Below are positions 31,993-41,013 of a stretch of DNA of 50,043 nucleotides, one piece after another. Both the position numbers and the translations under genes were made by a program. Source of the DNA: RGIG4074 sp964615285. Its GTDB lineage: Bacteria; Bacillota; Clostridia; Christensenellales; Borkfalkiaceae. The stretch covers positions 1 through 50,043 of the forward strand of contig CAZTND010000005.1 of NCBI GenBank assembly GCA_964615285.1. Reading direction: 5' to 3'. Position 1 is the first letter of the stretch; each line of letters starts with the position of its first letter. The notes under the pieces are model-generated. The model made no database searches and was not told the DNA's origin. It saw only the letters and a program-made list of their open reading frames with translations.

Positions 31993-33159
31993 ATGAAAAA
32001 GTTATTGGTTGCGGGAAGTTTGACCCTGCTTTTATGTTTTTCTTCACTCTGTGTCGGCCGGACGCCGCTGACGGCGGGGGCGGAGAGCGAAGATCTCGGC
32101 TTGGACTGTAAGTCGGCATATTGCATGGACGCCGCCAGCGCGACGCCCGTCTATGCGATGAACGAAAAAGCGCGGCTGCCCATCGCCAGCATGTGTAAGA
32201 TCATGACGCTCATTCTCTCTTTCGACGCCGTGGAGAGCGGTAAAATGAGTTACGACACCGTGATCCCCGTCAGCGAACATGCCATGTCCATGGGCGGTTC
32301 GCAGGTCTATCTCGAAGCGGGCGGGACGTACACCGCCGAACAGCTGATGGAGAGCGTGACCGTCTGTTCTGCCAACGACTCGTGCGTTGCGCTCGCCGAA
32401 TATATCGCCGGCAGCGACGATATTTTCGTGCAGCGGATGAACGAACGCGCCGAAGGGCTGGGCTGCGGCGACACGCTCTTTGCCAATTGCACCGGACTGC
32501 CGAAGGATCCGCAGTATTCCTGTGCCTATGACGTCGCTCTCATGCTGCGGGAACTTGTCCGCCGCGAAAAATATTTTGAATTTTCCAAGATCTGGACGGA
32601 CGAATTTCAACACCCCGAAGGCAGGACGACGCTCATCACCAATACCAACAAACTGATCCGTCAGTACCAGGGCTGCGACGGCGGAAAGACGGGCTTTACC
32701 AATGAAGCGGGGTTCTGCCTTGCCGCGACCGCCAAGCGCGGGGATATGCGCGTCATTTCGGTCAGCATCGGTTCCGCCGACAGCAAGAGCCGTTTCGCCG
32801 CCGTCAGCCGCATGTTCGACTATACTTTCGCCAACTATTCCGACCGGGAGATATTCGGCACCGAACCGCTGGAAGAGAAACTGTGCGTGAAGAATGCGAA
32901 GGTTACCGAGATTTCCGTGGCGCCCGAACGTCCCGTCCGCTATTTTTCGCGCAACGGGGAAGGTGGCGCGGAGATCACCCGCACGGTCGAATTTCTGTCC
33001 GTCAGGGCGCCCCTGCATAAGGGGGACAAAGTGGGCGAAATGACCGTATTCAAAGACGGCGTGGAATTTGCCAAAGTTGCGATCGTCAGCTGCGAGGACG
33101 CAGAGAAGGCGAGCTTTTGGGATTGTTATCGCCGCGCCGCCGAGGGCTGGGCAATATAA
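31993..33159 (+). CDS. D-alanyl-D-alanine carboxypeptidase (DacF-like)
   Basis: A 388-residue penicillin-binding protein of the S11 family, trimming pentapeptides of peptidoglycan outside the membrane. Signal peptide (about 1-30), SxxK motif SMCK (in IASMCKIMT), SxN motif SAN (VCSANDSCVAL), KTG in GGKTGFT, and a C-terminal beta-rich domain (about 290-370). In spore formers such enzymes (DacF, DacB) shape the cortex; its place after spoIVB suggests a sporulation role, but this is inference. ATG 31993 is better spaced from TGAGGA than ATG 31990. The upstream gap is AT-rich with only weak promoter matches. Confidence 0.92.
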   Translation: MKKLLVAGSLTLLLCFSSLCVGRTPLTAGAESEDLGLDCKSAYCMDAASATPVYAMNEKARLPIASMCKIMTLILSFDAVESGKMSYDTVIPVSEHAMSMGGSQVYLEAGGTYTAEQLMESVTVCSANDSCVALAEYIAGSDDIFVQRMNERAEGLGCGDTLFANCTGLPKDPQYSCAYDVALMLRELVRREKYFEFSKIWTDEFQHPEGRTTLITNTNKLIRQYQGCDGGKTGFTNEAGFCLAATAKRGDMRVISVSIGSADSKSRFAAVSRMFDYTFANYSDREIFGTEPLEEKLCVKNAKVTEISVAPERPVRYFSRNGEGGAEITRTVEFLSVRAPLHKGDKVGEMTVFKDGVEFAKVAIVSCEDAEKASFWDCYRRAAEGWAI

Positions 33160-33204
33160 CGATCGAACAATATCAAACGGCCGATTCCCGATCGGTTTTC
33201 ACGG

Positions 33205-33231
33205 AAAAAGCGGATGAAACCGCTTTTTTTC
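33205..33231 (+). terminator. Intrinsic terminator after the D,D-carboxypeptidase
   Basis: AAAAAGCGG (33205-33213) pairs with CCGCTTTTT (33220-33228) around a 6-nt loop, with a continued T-run. A smaller hairpin (CCGAT/ATCGG, 33181-33195) followed by TTTTC lies just before it. Confidence 0.9.
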
Positions 33232-33258
33232 TTTGTGCGGAATTTTGCTCTCATCTTC

Positions 33259-33287
33259 TTGATTTTTCCGAAAAAATATAATATAAT
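33259..33287 (+). promoter_or_regulatory. Promoter giving a probably leaderless mRNA
   Basis: TTGATT (33259-33264), 17-nt spacer, TATAAT (33282-33287). Only six bases separate the -10 box from the ATG at 33294, so transcription should start at or one base before the start codon. No ribosome site is present. Confidence 0.8.
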
Positions 33288-33293
33288 AGCAAC

Positions 33294-33971
33294 ATGGATT
33301 ATTTCGTATACTTGCTGGCGAGCGCCTGTGCCGTCGTCATCATCCTGACGCTGCACGAGTTTGCTCACGCCTTTGCGGCTTACAAATGCGGCGACCCTAC
33401 GGCAAAATGGGAGGGGCGGCTGACGCTGAACCCCTTGAAGCATTTCGACCTCGCGGGGCTTTTGATGTTCGTCATCGTCGGATTCGGCTGGGCGAGACCC
33501 GTGCCCATCAATCCGAACAATTTCCGGCATTACAAGAGCGGGCTTTTCATCACGTCCGCCGCGGGCATTGCCGTCAATCTTCTTCTGGCGTTCCTCTTTT
33601 ATCCGCTCATGCTGCTGGCCGTGGGCAATCTCACGGACCCCAACTATCTCTATATCTTTTTGAACGAATTTCTGACCTTTTTTGTCGTATACAATCTGAA
33701 TTTCTTCGTGTTCAACCTGCTGCCCCTCTATCCCTTGGACGGCTTCCGCATCTGGGACGCGCTCGACAGAAGGAGGAGCAAAGCCTTTCTCTTCATCCGG
33801 CAATACGGTTACTATATTCTCCTCGGGCTGATCGTGGAGAGCTGGCTCTGCCGGTACCTGTCGAGGTTCCTGCCGATCCTGGATTACTTTGACATATTGG
33901 GGTTTTATCTCGGCTACGTCGTCAACGGGATAATGGAGTTGTTCGGCATGTTCTGGGGGCTGTTTTTCTGA
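33294..33971 (+). CDS. Site-2 protease family (M50) membrane metalloprotease
   Basis: A 225-residue polytopic protein with the zinc motif HEFAH (H21, E22, H25) in the first membrane segment and the second metal-ligand motif LYPLDGF with D149. This is the compact group-III S2P type without PDZ domain (B. subtilis YwhC-like), widespread in Firmicutes and often next to scpA-scpB. Substrate unknown. The stop shares a base with the scpA start (TGATG). The start is leaderless by the geometry of its promoter. Confidence 0.93.
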   Translation: MDYFVYLLASACAVVIILTLHEFAHAFAAYKCGDPTAKWEGRLTLNPLKHFDLAGLLMFVIVGFGWARPVPINPNNFRHYKSGLFITSAAGIAVNLLLAFLFYPLMLLAVGNLTDPNYLYIFLNEFLTFFVVYNLNFFVFNLLPLYPLDGFRIWDALDRRRSKAFLFIRQYGYYILLGLIVESWLCRYLSRFLPILDYFDILGFYLGYVVNGIMELFGMFWGLFF

Positions 33972-34768
33972 TGGGAAAAGTTACGGCTGAAAATTTTGAA
34001 TCGAACGTGGACTACACCACCGTCCTCAGCAATTTCGAGGGTCCGCTCGATTTGCTCTTGTATCTCATACGCTGCAACGAGATAGAGGTCAAGGACATCT
34101 TCGTGTCGCAGGTCATGGAACAGTTCCTCGCCTATATGCGCGGGCTGCCGTACCTCGACGCCGACAAGGCGAGCGAATATCTCGTCATCGCCTCCACAAT
34201 CCTCTCCATCAAGGCGAAGAGCCTGGTGCCCGACGAGGAGGAAGAGGACTACCTCGACGACGAGGAGGACGAACGCACCCAGCTCATCCGCGCCCTCGAA
34301 GAGTACAAACTCATCAAGGAAGAGACGGAAAAGCTCAAAGCCATGGAAACGGTGGGGTATTTTTACAAGGAACCCGACAAGAGCGTGGGACAGGTGAAGA
34401 TCGTCTACAAGGATTTCAATCTGGACGGACTGGTCCGCGCCTTTACCGAGCTCATGCTCCGCATCGAAGCGGAAAAGCACGACGAAACGGACATCAAGGA
34501 GATTCCGCAGGACACTTTTACCGTCGCCGAAAAGGTCACCTCCATCCGCGACGTTCTCGGCGAACGGGAGAGCGTGATGTTCGAAGAACTGCTTTCGCGG
34601 CGCTACAACAAAGCGGAGGTCATCACGACTTTTCAGGCGCTCCTGGAACTTTTGAAACATCAATACATCTGCGTGCAGCAGGCGGAAAACTTTGCGCCCA
34701 TTCTGATAACGCTGAATCCGGAACGGAACGAGGAAGAAGATTTTGGAGAAATTGACGAATATAATTGA
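33971..34768 (+). CDS. scpA: Segregation and condensation protein A (kleisin)
   Basis: A 265-residue kleisin that bridges SMC heads in the chromosome condensation complex. The N-terminal FEGPLDLLLYLIR and ASTILSIKAKSLVP blocks are diagnostic, followed by an acidic linker (DEEEEDYLDDEEDE) and a C-terminal winged helix (VMFEELLSRRYNKAEVITTFQALLELLKH). It overlaps the upstream protease gene by 1 bp and scpB by 26 bp. Confidence 0.96.
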   Translation: MGKVTAENFESNVDYTTVLSNFEGPLDLLLYLIRCNEIEVKDIFVSQVMEQFLAYMRGLPYLDADKASEYLVIASTILSIKAKSLVPDEEEEDYLDDEEDERTQLIRALEEYKLIKEETEKLKAMETVGYFYKEPDKSVGQVKIVYKDFNLDGLVRAFTELMLRIEAEKHDETDIKEIPQDTFTVAEKVTSIRDVLGERESVMFEELLSRRYNKAEVITTFQALLELLKHQYICVQQAENFAPILITLNPERNEEEDFGEIDEYN

Positions 34769-35465
34769 AGCGATTCTTTTTGCCGCGGGCAACGGCGTGC
34801 CGTTTGCTTTCATTGCGGAAAAACTGGACGTCACGGTCGCCCAGGTCAAAAAAAGCGTGGAAGAACTGCAGGCAAAATATGCCGGCGACTGCGGCATCCA
34901 CCTGCTGACGTTCAACAACAAGGCGCAATTTGCCTCCAATCCGGACTATAAGGATCAGGTCGCGGACGTTTTGAATTCCATTAAGGAAAAGGAGTTCACC
35001 AAGACCATTTTGGAGAGTGCCGCCATCATCGCCTACAAACAGCCGATCACCAAGGGCGAATTGGAGGAACTGCGGCGGGTCAATTCGGACTACGCCGTCA
35101 AGACGCTGCTCGAATTGAAAATGATCGAACCGTGCGGCAGAAAGGACGCCATCGGCAAGCCCATCCTGTACTGCACGACGGACAATTTTCTGAAACGTTT
35201 TCATATCTCTTCCCTCGAAGAACTGCCCGATTACGATTCGCTGATGGCGCAGATCGCCGAACTGAGTGAAAATACGGAGGACAGTTACCTCTACCGCAAA
35301 GACGTATACGAGGGGGAAGAGGGCGAAAACGGCGCGCCTTCCGGGGCGCAGGCGGAGACGGCCGCCGCGGCGGCAGGACCGCAGCCGGAGGAGCCGGAGC
35401 GCCCGGCGGACCTGCCCGATTTCTTGCGGGACGTGGACGACTCGGACATCATCCGCATCGACTGA
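34743..35465 (+). CDS. scpB: Segregation and condensation protein B
   Basis: A 240-residue partner of ScpA with two winged-helix domains (IIEAILFAAGNGV; AAIIAYKQPITKGELEELRRVNSDYAV) and a variable C-terminal tail, here rich in Ala, Pro and Glu. The start is TTG 34743 or possibly TTG 34752, both inside the end of scpA; GGAGAA lies between them and AGGAAG upstream. Smc itself is not in the window. Confidence 0.95.
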   Translation: MEKLTNIIEAILFAAGNGVPFAFIAEKLDVTVAQVKKSVEELQAKYAGDCGIHLLTFNNKAQFASNPDYKDQVADVLNSIKEKEFTKTILESAAIIAYKQPITKGELEELRRVNSDYAVKTLLELKMIEPCGRKDAIGKPILYCTTDNFLKRFHISSLEELPDYDSLMAQIAELSENTEDSYLYRKDVYEGEEGENGAPSGAQAETAAAAAGPQPEEPERPADLPDFLRDVDDSDIIRID

Positions 35466-35516
35466 CGGCCGCCCGCGGGCGCGGGCGTTTTCCGGTATGG
35501 AACAAGGGGGACTTTC

Positions 35517-36230
35517 ATGATCTGGACATATTGGTGGAGCTATATCATTGTCGTTCCGGGATTGCTGCTCGCATTTTTTGCGCAGTGCCTGGTATCGAGC
35601 ACCTATAAAAAATATGCCCGTATCCGGGCAAAATCGGGTTGGACGGCGGAGGCCCTCTCTTCCAGGCTTTTGCAGGACAACGGCTGTATGGTCCGCATTA
35701 CCGCCATCAAAGGGAATCTGACGGACAATTACAACCCCGCGACCAAAGTGCTCTCCCTTTCGCAGAGCACATACGGACAGACGGGGATCGCCGCGCTCGG
35801 CGTGGCGGCGCACGAAGTGGGGCACGCCGTGCAGGACGCCGAGGGCTACCTGCCTCTCCGCCTGCGTTCGGTCATCGTGCCCGTCGTCAACTTCGGTTCC
35901 CGCCTGGCCGTTCCGCTGCTGCTCGTCGGCATCCTGCTCGAATTTTTTATAGAAAATCCCATGGTCGGCAACCTGTTCATCACGCTGGCGATCGTCGCAT
36001 ACAGCCTTGCCACCATTTTCAGCCTCATCACCCTGCCCGTGGAATTCAACGCCTCCCGCCGCGCCATGTGCATGCTGGAAAGCAGCGGCACGTTGGATGC
36101 AGAGGAGCTGGCGGGCGTGCGCAAAGTGCTCACCGCCGCGGCGCTGACATATGTCGCCGGCATGTTCGTTTCGCTCTTATATCTGGTACGGTTCATTGTC
36201 GTCGCTTCGCAGTTCCGGCGGAGAAGATGA
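35517..36230 (+). CDS. YugP-type zinc metallopeptidase, membrane-bound
   Basis: A 237-residue protein of the Zn_peptidase_2 (YugP) family. An N-terminal membrane helix (about 8-26) is followed by the zinc motif HEVGH (H99, E100, H103), two central membrane helices, the third-ligand region LPVEFNASRRA, and a final helix. Its physiological substrate is unknown in any organism I can cite. ATG 35517 follows AAGGGGG. Last in the protease-scpA-scpB unit, ahead of a bidirectional terminator. Confidence 0.92.
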   Translation: MIWTYWWSYIIVVPGLLLAFFAQCLVSSTYKKYARIRAKSGWTAEALSSRLLQDNGCMVRITAIKGNLTDNYNPATKVLSLSQSTYGQTGIAALGVAAHEVGHAVQDAEGYLPLRLRSVIVPVVNFGSRLAVPLLLVGILLEFFIENPMVGNLFITLAIVAYSLATIFSLITLPVEFNASRRAMCMLESSGTLDAEELAGVRKVLTAAALTYVAGMFVSLLYLVRFIVVASQFRRRR

Positions 36231-36251
36231 CGGACTTTTGAAAGCATGATC

Positions 36252-36290
36252 GAAAACCCCGCGTTCGTCCGGTGACGGCGCGGGGTTTTT
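36252..36290. terminator. Bidirectional terminator between convergent genes
   Basis: ACCCCGCG (36256-36263) pairs with CGCGGGGT (36279-36286). T5 follows on the plus strand, and AAAA before the stem gives a short U-tract on the minus strand. It serves the YugP-type gene and the alarmone synthetase gene. Confidence 0.85.
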
Positions 36291-36300
36291 GCGTGCGGGT

Positions 36301-37080
36301 TCAGTTCATCTGTACGTCGAGTTTTTTCAGCTTTTCCAACAAAATCTCTTCTTCGGAGGGAATGTCCTCCGCTTCTTCTATCCGTCGGCGGAGATTGAGC
36401 ATCTCTTCGTCCGTATGTGCGATGACGTCGGCGCAGTTTTTGAGCCGTTCCACGATTTTTGTCTGTTCCGGTATTTCCTGTTTGTATTTGATCTGGTGTT
36501 CCAGGCTCGCCCAAAAATCCATTGCGATCGTGCGGATCTGCACTTCGACGTTCACGTCTTTTCGTTTCTCCGCAAAAAACACGGGAATGCTGACGATCAG
36601 ATGCAGGCTTCTGTACCCGTTCGGTTTCGGGTCTTTGATATAGTCCTTGCGGGCGATGAGTTTTACGTCGTCCTGTTGCAGGAAGGCGTCGGCGATCTTA
36701 TAGATGTCGTCTATGTACGAGCAGACGACGCGGATGCCCGCGACGTCATAGATGTTCTGTTCGATGCTCTCCAGCGTTACCGGCAGGTTGCGGCTCAGCA
36801 GTTTTTTCATCAGGCTCTCCGTGCTCTTCAGGCGCGTCGATACGGAATTGATGGGGTTGCGCTTGTTCTTCACGTTGAATTCCGTGTTCAGTACGTCAAA
36901 TTTCGTCTTTACTTCTTTGATGGCGCAGACGTACATCATTTTCAGCTCCTTGTAATGCACCATGGACCACATCATCTTTTTTGTCCTGTCGTAGAGTTTT
37001 TCCGGGGCGGCAAGCAGGTCGACCGGCAGGTTCAGCGCTTCCGTATTCTCCGGCAGGAAGTCTTCGTTCTCGTTTTTCAT
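36301..37080 (-). CDS. Small alarmone synthetase (RelQ-type GTP pyrophosphokinase)
   Basis: A 259-residue single-domain (p)ppGpp synthetase without hydrolase or regulatory domains. The synthetase block is clear: DVAGIRVVCSYIDDIYKIAD, KDYIKDPKPNGYRSLHL and VEVQIRTIAMDFWASLEHQIKY, then a C-terminal helical tail as in RelQ/YjbM homotetramers. It makes alarmone from ATP and GTP/GDP during envelope or stationary stress in relatives. I chose the ATG at 37080 because GGAG lies 5 nt upstream on the minus strand; the adjacent ATG at 37083 is too close. It is the only protein gene here on the minus strand. Confidence 0.93.
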   Translation of the reverse strand: MKNENEDFLPENTEALNLPVDLLAAPEKLYDRTKKMMWSMVHYKELKMMYVCAIKEVKTKFDVLNTEFNVKNKRNPINSVSTRLKSTESLMKKLLSRNLPVTLESIEQNIYDVAGIRVVCSYIDDIYKIADAFLQQDDVKLIARKDYIKDPKPNGYRSLHLIVSIPVFFAEKRKDVNVEVQIRTIAMDFWASLEHQIKYKQEIPEQTKIVERLKNCADVIAHTDEEMLNLRRRIEEAEDIPSEEEILLEKLKKLDVQMN

Positions 37081-37276
37081 CATTTCTCCTTTTTCCATAG
37101 CGGAAATTTTCATCACCTATTTATAAACCGTTTTTGGGGTATAATTGTAAAAAGTGATCGCCTTTTTGTGATGCTTCGGTGAATTTCCGTCGGAAGGAGG
37201 GGCGAAACGTGCCTTCAAGGACCGCGGCAGTCCGGAGATTTTTTATTTTTTTCACCAATTTTTCATGCCCGCGCTA

Positions 37277-37305
37277 TTGACAGATCGGCCAAAAAGAATT
37301 ATAAT
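37277..37305 (+). promoter_or_regulatory. Perfect-consensus promoter of the ABC transporter-marR unit
   Basis: TTGACA (37277-37282), 17-nt spacer, TATAAT (37300-37305), matching consensus at all positions. A second TATAAT (37362-37367) without a good -35 lies closer to the gene. A strong promoter this far upstream (about 100 nt) suggests expression held down by a repressor. Confidence 0.88.
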
Positions 37306-37330
37306 AGAGATGAAATTGATTTATAGTAAG

Positions 37331-37355
37331 AATTATTAACATAGTTGTAATAATT
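37331..37355. promoter_or_regulatory. Inverted repeat, candidate MarR operator
   Basis: AATTATTA (37331-37338) and TAATAATT (37348-37355) are perfect 8-bp arms with a 9-nt centre. The repeat sits in the untranslated leader between the strong promoter and the ABC ATPase gene. The MarR gene at the end of the same unit is the obvious candidate to bind it. Confidence 0.5.
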
Positions 37356-37410
37356 TTTTGTTATAATTTTCAAAATGTCAACAGAAAACATGACAAGGAG
37401 GCAGAGTCAT

Positions 37411-38178
37411 ATGAAACGGAAAGAGGAAAAGAAAATAAAGTCTTTGGAAGCGGCCGTTGTGCCGGCAGAGGCGGGCCGTCCGTTTGTGGCATTCAAACAT
37501 GTGAGTCGCGTCTTTACCATGGGGACGAATGAGATCCGCGCCGTCGACGACGTGAATTTCGGCATAGAAGAAGGGGAGTTCTGCGTCATTGTCGGGCAGA
37601 GCGGCGCGGGAAAGACCACGCTTTTGAATATGTTGGGCGGCATGGACCGCGTGACGGAGGGAGAAATTTATGTCGGTGATCTGCGCGTGAGCGATTTCAA
37701 CGAGAAACAGCTCACGCTGTACCGCCGCCATTCGGTCGGGTTTGTCTTTCAGTTTTACAACCTCATCCAGAATCTGACGGCGCTCGAAAACGTGGAGATC
37801 GCTTCGGAGATCTGCGAGGATCCCCTGGACGCCATGCAGACGCTGACCGACGTGGGACTTGCGGCACGGGCGGAAAATTTCCCCGCACAGCTTTCGGGCG
37901 GCGAGCAGCAGCGCGTTGCCATTGCCCGCGCCATCGCCAAAAACCCGCAGATACTGCTCTGCGACGAACCGACGGGCGCGCTTGACTATGAAACGGGCAA
38001 GAAAGTGCTGAAGCTTTTGCACGACATCTGCCGCACCATGAAAAAGACGGTCATCGTCATTACGCACAATTCTGCGATCACGCAGATGGCGGACAGGGTC
38101 GTGCACATGAAGAACGGGAAGATATTGTCCTGCGAAAAGGTCGAAAAACCGATGGATGTGGAGCTTTTGGAATGGTAA
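37411..38178 (+). CDS. ABC transporter ATPase (MacB/LolD-like)
   Basis: A 255-residue ATPase of the type that partners FtsX-like permeases. Walker A GQSGAGKTT, Q-loop in VGFVFQFYNLI, signature LSGGEQQRVAIARAI, Walker B ILLCDEPTGALD, and H-loop VITHN. In Firmicutes such pairs export or sense antimicrobial peptides or lipids. The ATG at 37411 has AAGGAGG at good spacing; an in-frame ATG at 37375 exists but lies at the second TATAAT. The downstream permease and MarR gene are probably cotranscribed. Confidence 0.94.
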   Translation: MKRKEEKKIKSLEAAVVPAEAGRPFVAFKHVSRVFTMGTNEIRAVDDVNFGIEEGEFCVIVGQSGAGKTTLLNMLGGMDRVTEGEIYVGDLRVSDFNEKQLTLYRRHSVGFVFQFYNLIQNLTALENVEIASEICEDPLDAMQTLTDVGLAARAENFPAQLSGGEQQRVAIARAIAKNPQILLCDEPTGALDYETGKKVLKLLHDICRTMKKTVIVITHNSAITQMADRVVHMKNGKILSCEKVEKPMDVELLEW

Positions 38179-38211
38179 GAGCAAGAGCGGCACAGCAATA
38201 AGGAGAAGGGC

Positions 38212-40953
38212 ATGAAGAAGTATACAAAATCCGTATGGAAGGACTTTCGGCATGGCTTCGGGCGGTTTATCGCCATCATGGCGATCATCGCTTTGGGCGT
38301 CGGATTTCTGATCGGGCTGATGCAGGCGACGCCCGACATGAAAAACACCATGAACAGTTATTACCGCGATAACGCCATGTACGATATAGACATCAAGGGC
38401 TCGTACGGCCTGACGGCGTCGGACGTGACCGAGATCCGGAATGCCGAGGACGAGAGGGGGGAAAGCGTCACGGACGGATCCATGGCGCTGATCCAGACCG
38501 ACGTCATAGCAACGGTCAACGGTTCGGACAGTGAGATCGTCGCCCGGGTCAACGGGTTGGACGAATTCGACGCGGAAACGGGACAGACGCTCGATCATCT
38601 CACGCTCGAGGATGGACGTTTTCCCGAGAGCGCGGACGAATGCGTGGTGGAGCGTTCCAATGTGAATTTTGAAAATATCTCCGTGGGGGACACCATTGTG
38701 CTTGCCCCTTCGGAGGGCAGCACATACGGCGACGTCTATGAAACGGAGACATTTACCGTCGTCGGCGTCGTTTCCAGTCCCGCGTATTACTATATCAACG
38801 GCAGGGAGATCTCCTCCGTCGGCGCGGGCGTCGTGCAGGCCGTGATGTACGTCCAGCGGGAAGCATACAGTATCGAATATACGGATGAAAATGATACGGT
38901 CGGCAGACTGTCGGGCGGAACAGAAATCGATCTCGGGTTCTTTTCAACGGGGATTTTTGATCTGTTCAGCATGATGGGGATCAATATTGCCTATACGGAT
39001 TGTTATGTGACCGTCGACGGTGCGGCAAATTATAATATCTTTGATCAGGGCTACAAAGACGCTTTATCCGAAGCGGCGCAAGTATACGAGGCGCTTGCAT
39101 CGTCGGACAACGTTTCCAACGCCGATATAAACGAGATCATGGGCAGTCAGGGCGGCGGTCAGGCAGCGGAAGCCTCCTGGTACGTATTGGACACCGTCAG
39201 TTCCAATGTGAGTTATATCAGTTTCAACATGAATGTCGATAAGGTGTCGGACATTGCCGCCATCTTTCCCGTGTTCTTTATTCTGGTCGCCGCTCTGGTC
39301 GCGATGACTTCCATGACGCGGATGGTCGAAGAGGACCGGACGGAGATCGGCACGCTCAAGGCGCTCGGGTACGGCAACGGAAAGATCGCCTCCAAATACC
39401 TCGTCTATTGCCTGGCGGCGGGGATCATCGGCGGATTGGTCGGGCTGTTGTGCGGATTTGCGCTGCTGCCCTCCATCTTTTGGGCGGCATACGGTTCACA
39501 GTACTATCTGCCCTCCCTGCAGCTCAGCGTCAGCCCCGCTTTCGTCGCGGTCGTTCTCGTCTGCCTGGTCGTTCTGACTGCCGCCGTCACGATGTACGCC
39601 TGCTGGTCCTCCCTGAAAGAGCGTCCCTCGCTCCTGATGCAGCAGAAGGCGCCCAAACAGGGCAAGCGCATCCTGCTGGAACGGGTGGGATTCCTTTGGA
39701 AACCGCTGAAATTCAAATATAAGGCGACATTGCGCAATATCTTCCGCTATAAGAAGAATATGCTGATGACCATTATATCCGTTATGGGCTGTACGGCGCT
39801 GATCCTGGCGGGATTCGGCATTTACGATTCCATCAACGTGGTGAACGACGTGCAGTACACAGAGCTCATCCGCTATGACGTGGAAATATCCTATCATGCG
39901 GCGGCNNNNNNNNNNNNNNNNNNNNNNNNNNNNNNNNNNNNNNNNNNNNNNNNNNNNNNNNNNNNNNNNNNNNNNNNNNNNNNNNNNNNNNNNNNNNNNN
40001 NNNNNGAAACGGCGGCGTTGGAGGACTTTCTGGACGGCAAGGAATACGCTTCGCTGTATACCGAAAATATGATCATTCTCGTCGATTCCCCCGAAACGGA
40101 GGGTGCGACGGCAAGGGAGAGCCTGGAATTTTTTGTGACGGACGACAGGGAGTCGCTCGACAAGACGGTATCCATACGCGACCGCAAGAGCGGAGAAGCC
40201 ATAGAACTGCCGGAGGACGGCATCGTTCTGCCCGAAAATATAGCCGAAGTATACGACATTCAGGCGGGCGACACGATCAGGCTGTCGGCGAACGGCACGG
40301 AAACGGAGACGACGGTCGCCGGCATATTTGAAAACTATGCCGAAAGCCGCGCTTACATGAGCGCCGCCGCGTACAAAAAACTGTTCGGTTCCGGTTCCGT
40401 TCCCGATGACAATGTCCTGTTCGTCTGTGCCGATCTGGACGGCGTGGATCGGGACGAACTCACGCGGGAATTGCTGACAGATGACAGCGTGACGGGCGTT
40501 TCTTTCACGGCGGACGACAGGGATATATACAGCGGGCTTTCGCAGACCATGGGATATGTCATCGCCGTGCTCATTGTCAGCGCGGGGGGGTTGGCGGCGA
40601 TCGTGCTGTACAACCTGACGAACATCAACATCGACGAGCGACAGCGGGAGATCGCCACATTGAAGGTGCTCGGCTATACGCGCGCGGAGGTGGCGGGCTA
40701 TATCTATCGGGAGAGCGCCGTGCTGACGATCATCGGCAGCCTGTTGGGGCTGCTGCTCGGCTGGCTGCTGCACGCCTTCTTCATCGTGCCGCGCATCGAC
40801 AGCGTCGCGCTGCTGCTTGGACGCACCATCTCGGTATGGAGTTATTTGTACGCCTTCGGGCTGACCATTCTCTTTGCCGCCATCGTGTACGCGTTCATGC
40901 TCATCAAGCTCAATAAAATCGATCCCGCCGATTCGCTCAAATCCAACGAGTGA
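38212..40953 (+). CDS. FtsX-like ABC permease, interrupted by an assembly gap
   Basis: A large permease (about 913 residues as assembled) with an N-terminal helix, a long extracytoplasmic domain (about 50-345), three membrane helices (first FtsX domain, LGTLKALGYGNGKIA region), a second extracytoplasmic domain and a C-terminal FtsX domain (EIATLKVLGYTRAEVAGYIYRES). This is the MacB/YtrF-type double layout. 100 N (39906-40005) fall in the second extracytoplasmic domain; the reading frame continues across them as drawn, but the real gap length is unknown. Pairs with the ATPase at 37411. Confidence 0.9.
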   Translation: MKKYTKSVWKDFRHGFGRFIAIMAIIALGVGFLIGLMQATPDMKNTMNSYYRDNAMYDIDIKGSYGLTASDVTEIRNAEDERGESVTDGSMALIQTDVIATVNGSDSEIVARVNGLDEFDAETGQTLDHLTLEDGRFPESADECVVERSNVNFENISVGDTIVLAPSEGSTYGDVYETETFTVVGVVSSPAYYYINGREISSVGAGVVQAVMYVQREAYSIEYTDENDTVGRLSGGTEIDLGFFSTGIFDLFSMMGINIAYTDCYVTVDGAANYNIFDQGYKDALSEAAQVYEALASSDNVSNADINEIMGSQGGGQAAEASWYVLDTVSSNVSYISFNMNVDKVSDIAAIFPVFFILVAALVAMTSMTRMVEEDRTEIGTLKALGYGNGKIASKYLVYCLAAGIIGGLVGLLCGFALLPSIFWAAYGSQYYLPSLQLSVSPAFVAVVLVCLVVLTAAVTMYACWSSLKERPSLLMQQKAPKQGKRILLERVGFLWKPLKFKYKATLRNIFRYKKNMLMTIISVMGCTALILAGFGIYDSINVVNDVQYTELIRYDVEISYHAAXXXXXXXXXXXXXXXXXXXXXXXXXXXXXXXXXXETAALEDFLDGKEYASLYTENMIILVDSPETEGATARESLEFFVTDDRESLDKTVSIRDRKSGEAIELPEDGIVLPENIAEVYDIQAGDTIRLSANGTETETTVAGIFENYAESRAYMSAAAYKKLFGSGSVPDDNVLFVCADLDGVDRDELTRELLTDDSVTGVSFTADDRDIYSGLSQTMGYVIAVLIVSAGGLAAIVLYNLTNINIDERQREIATLKVLGYTRAEVAGYIYRESAVLTIIGSLLGLLLGWLLHAFFIVPRIDSVALLLGRTISVWSYLYAFGLTILFAAIVYAFMLIKLNKIDPADSLKSNE
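39906..40005. other. Assembly gap (100 N)
   Basis: Exactly 100 N, the usual placeholder for a gap of unknown length, within the permease gene. Confidence 0.99.
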
Positions 40954-41013
40954 TCCCGCTGCGGAACAAGAGGCGAAAATCATATCGGAATAAAAAGAAA
41001 AAGGAGTAAAACC

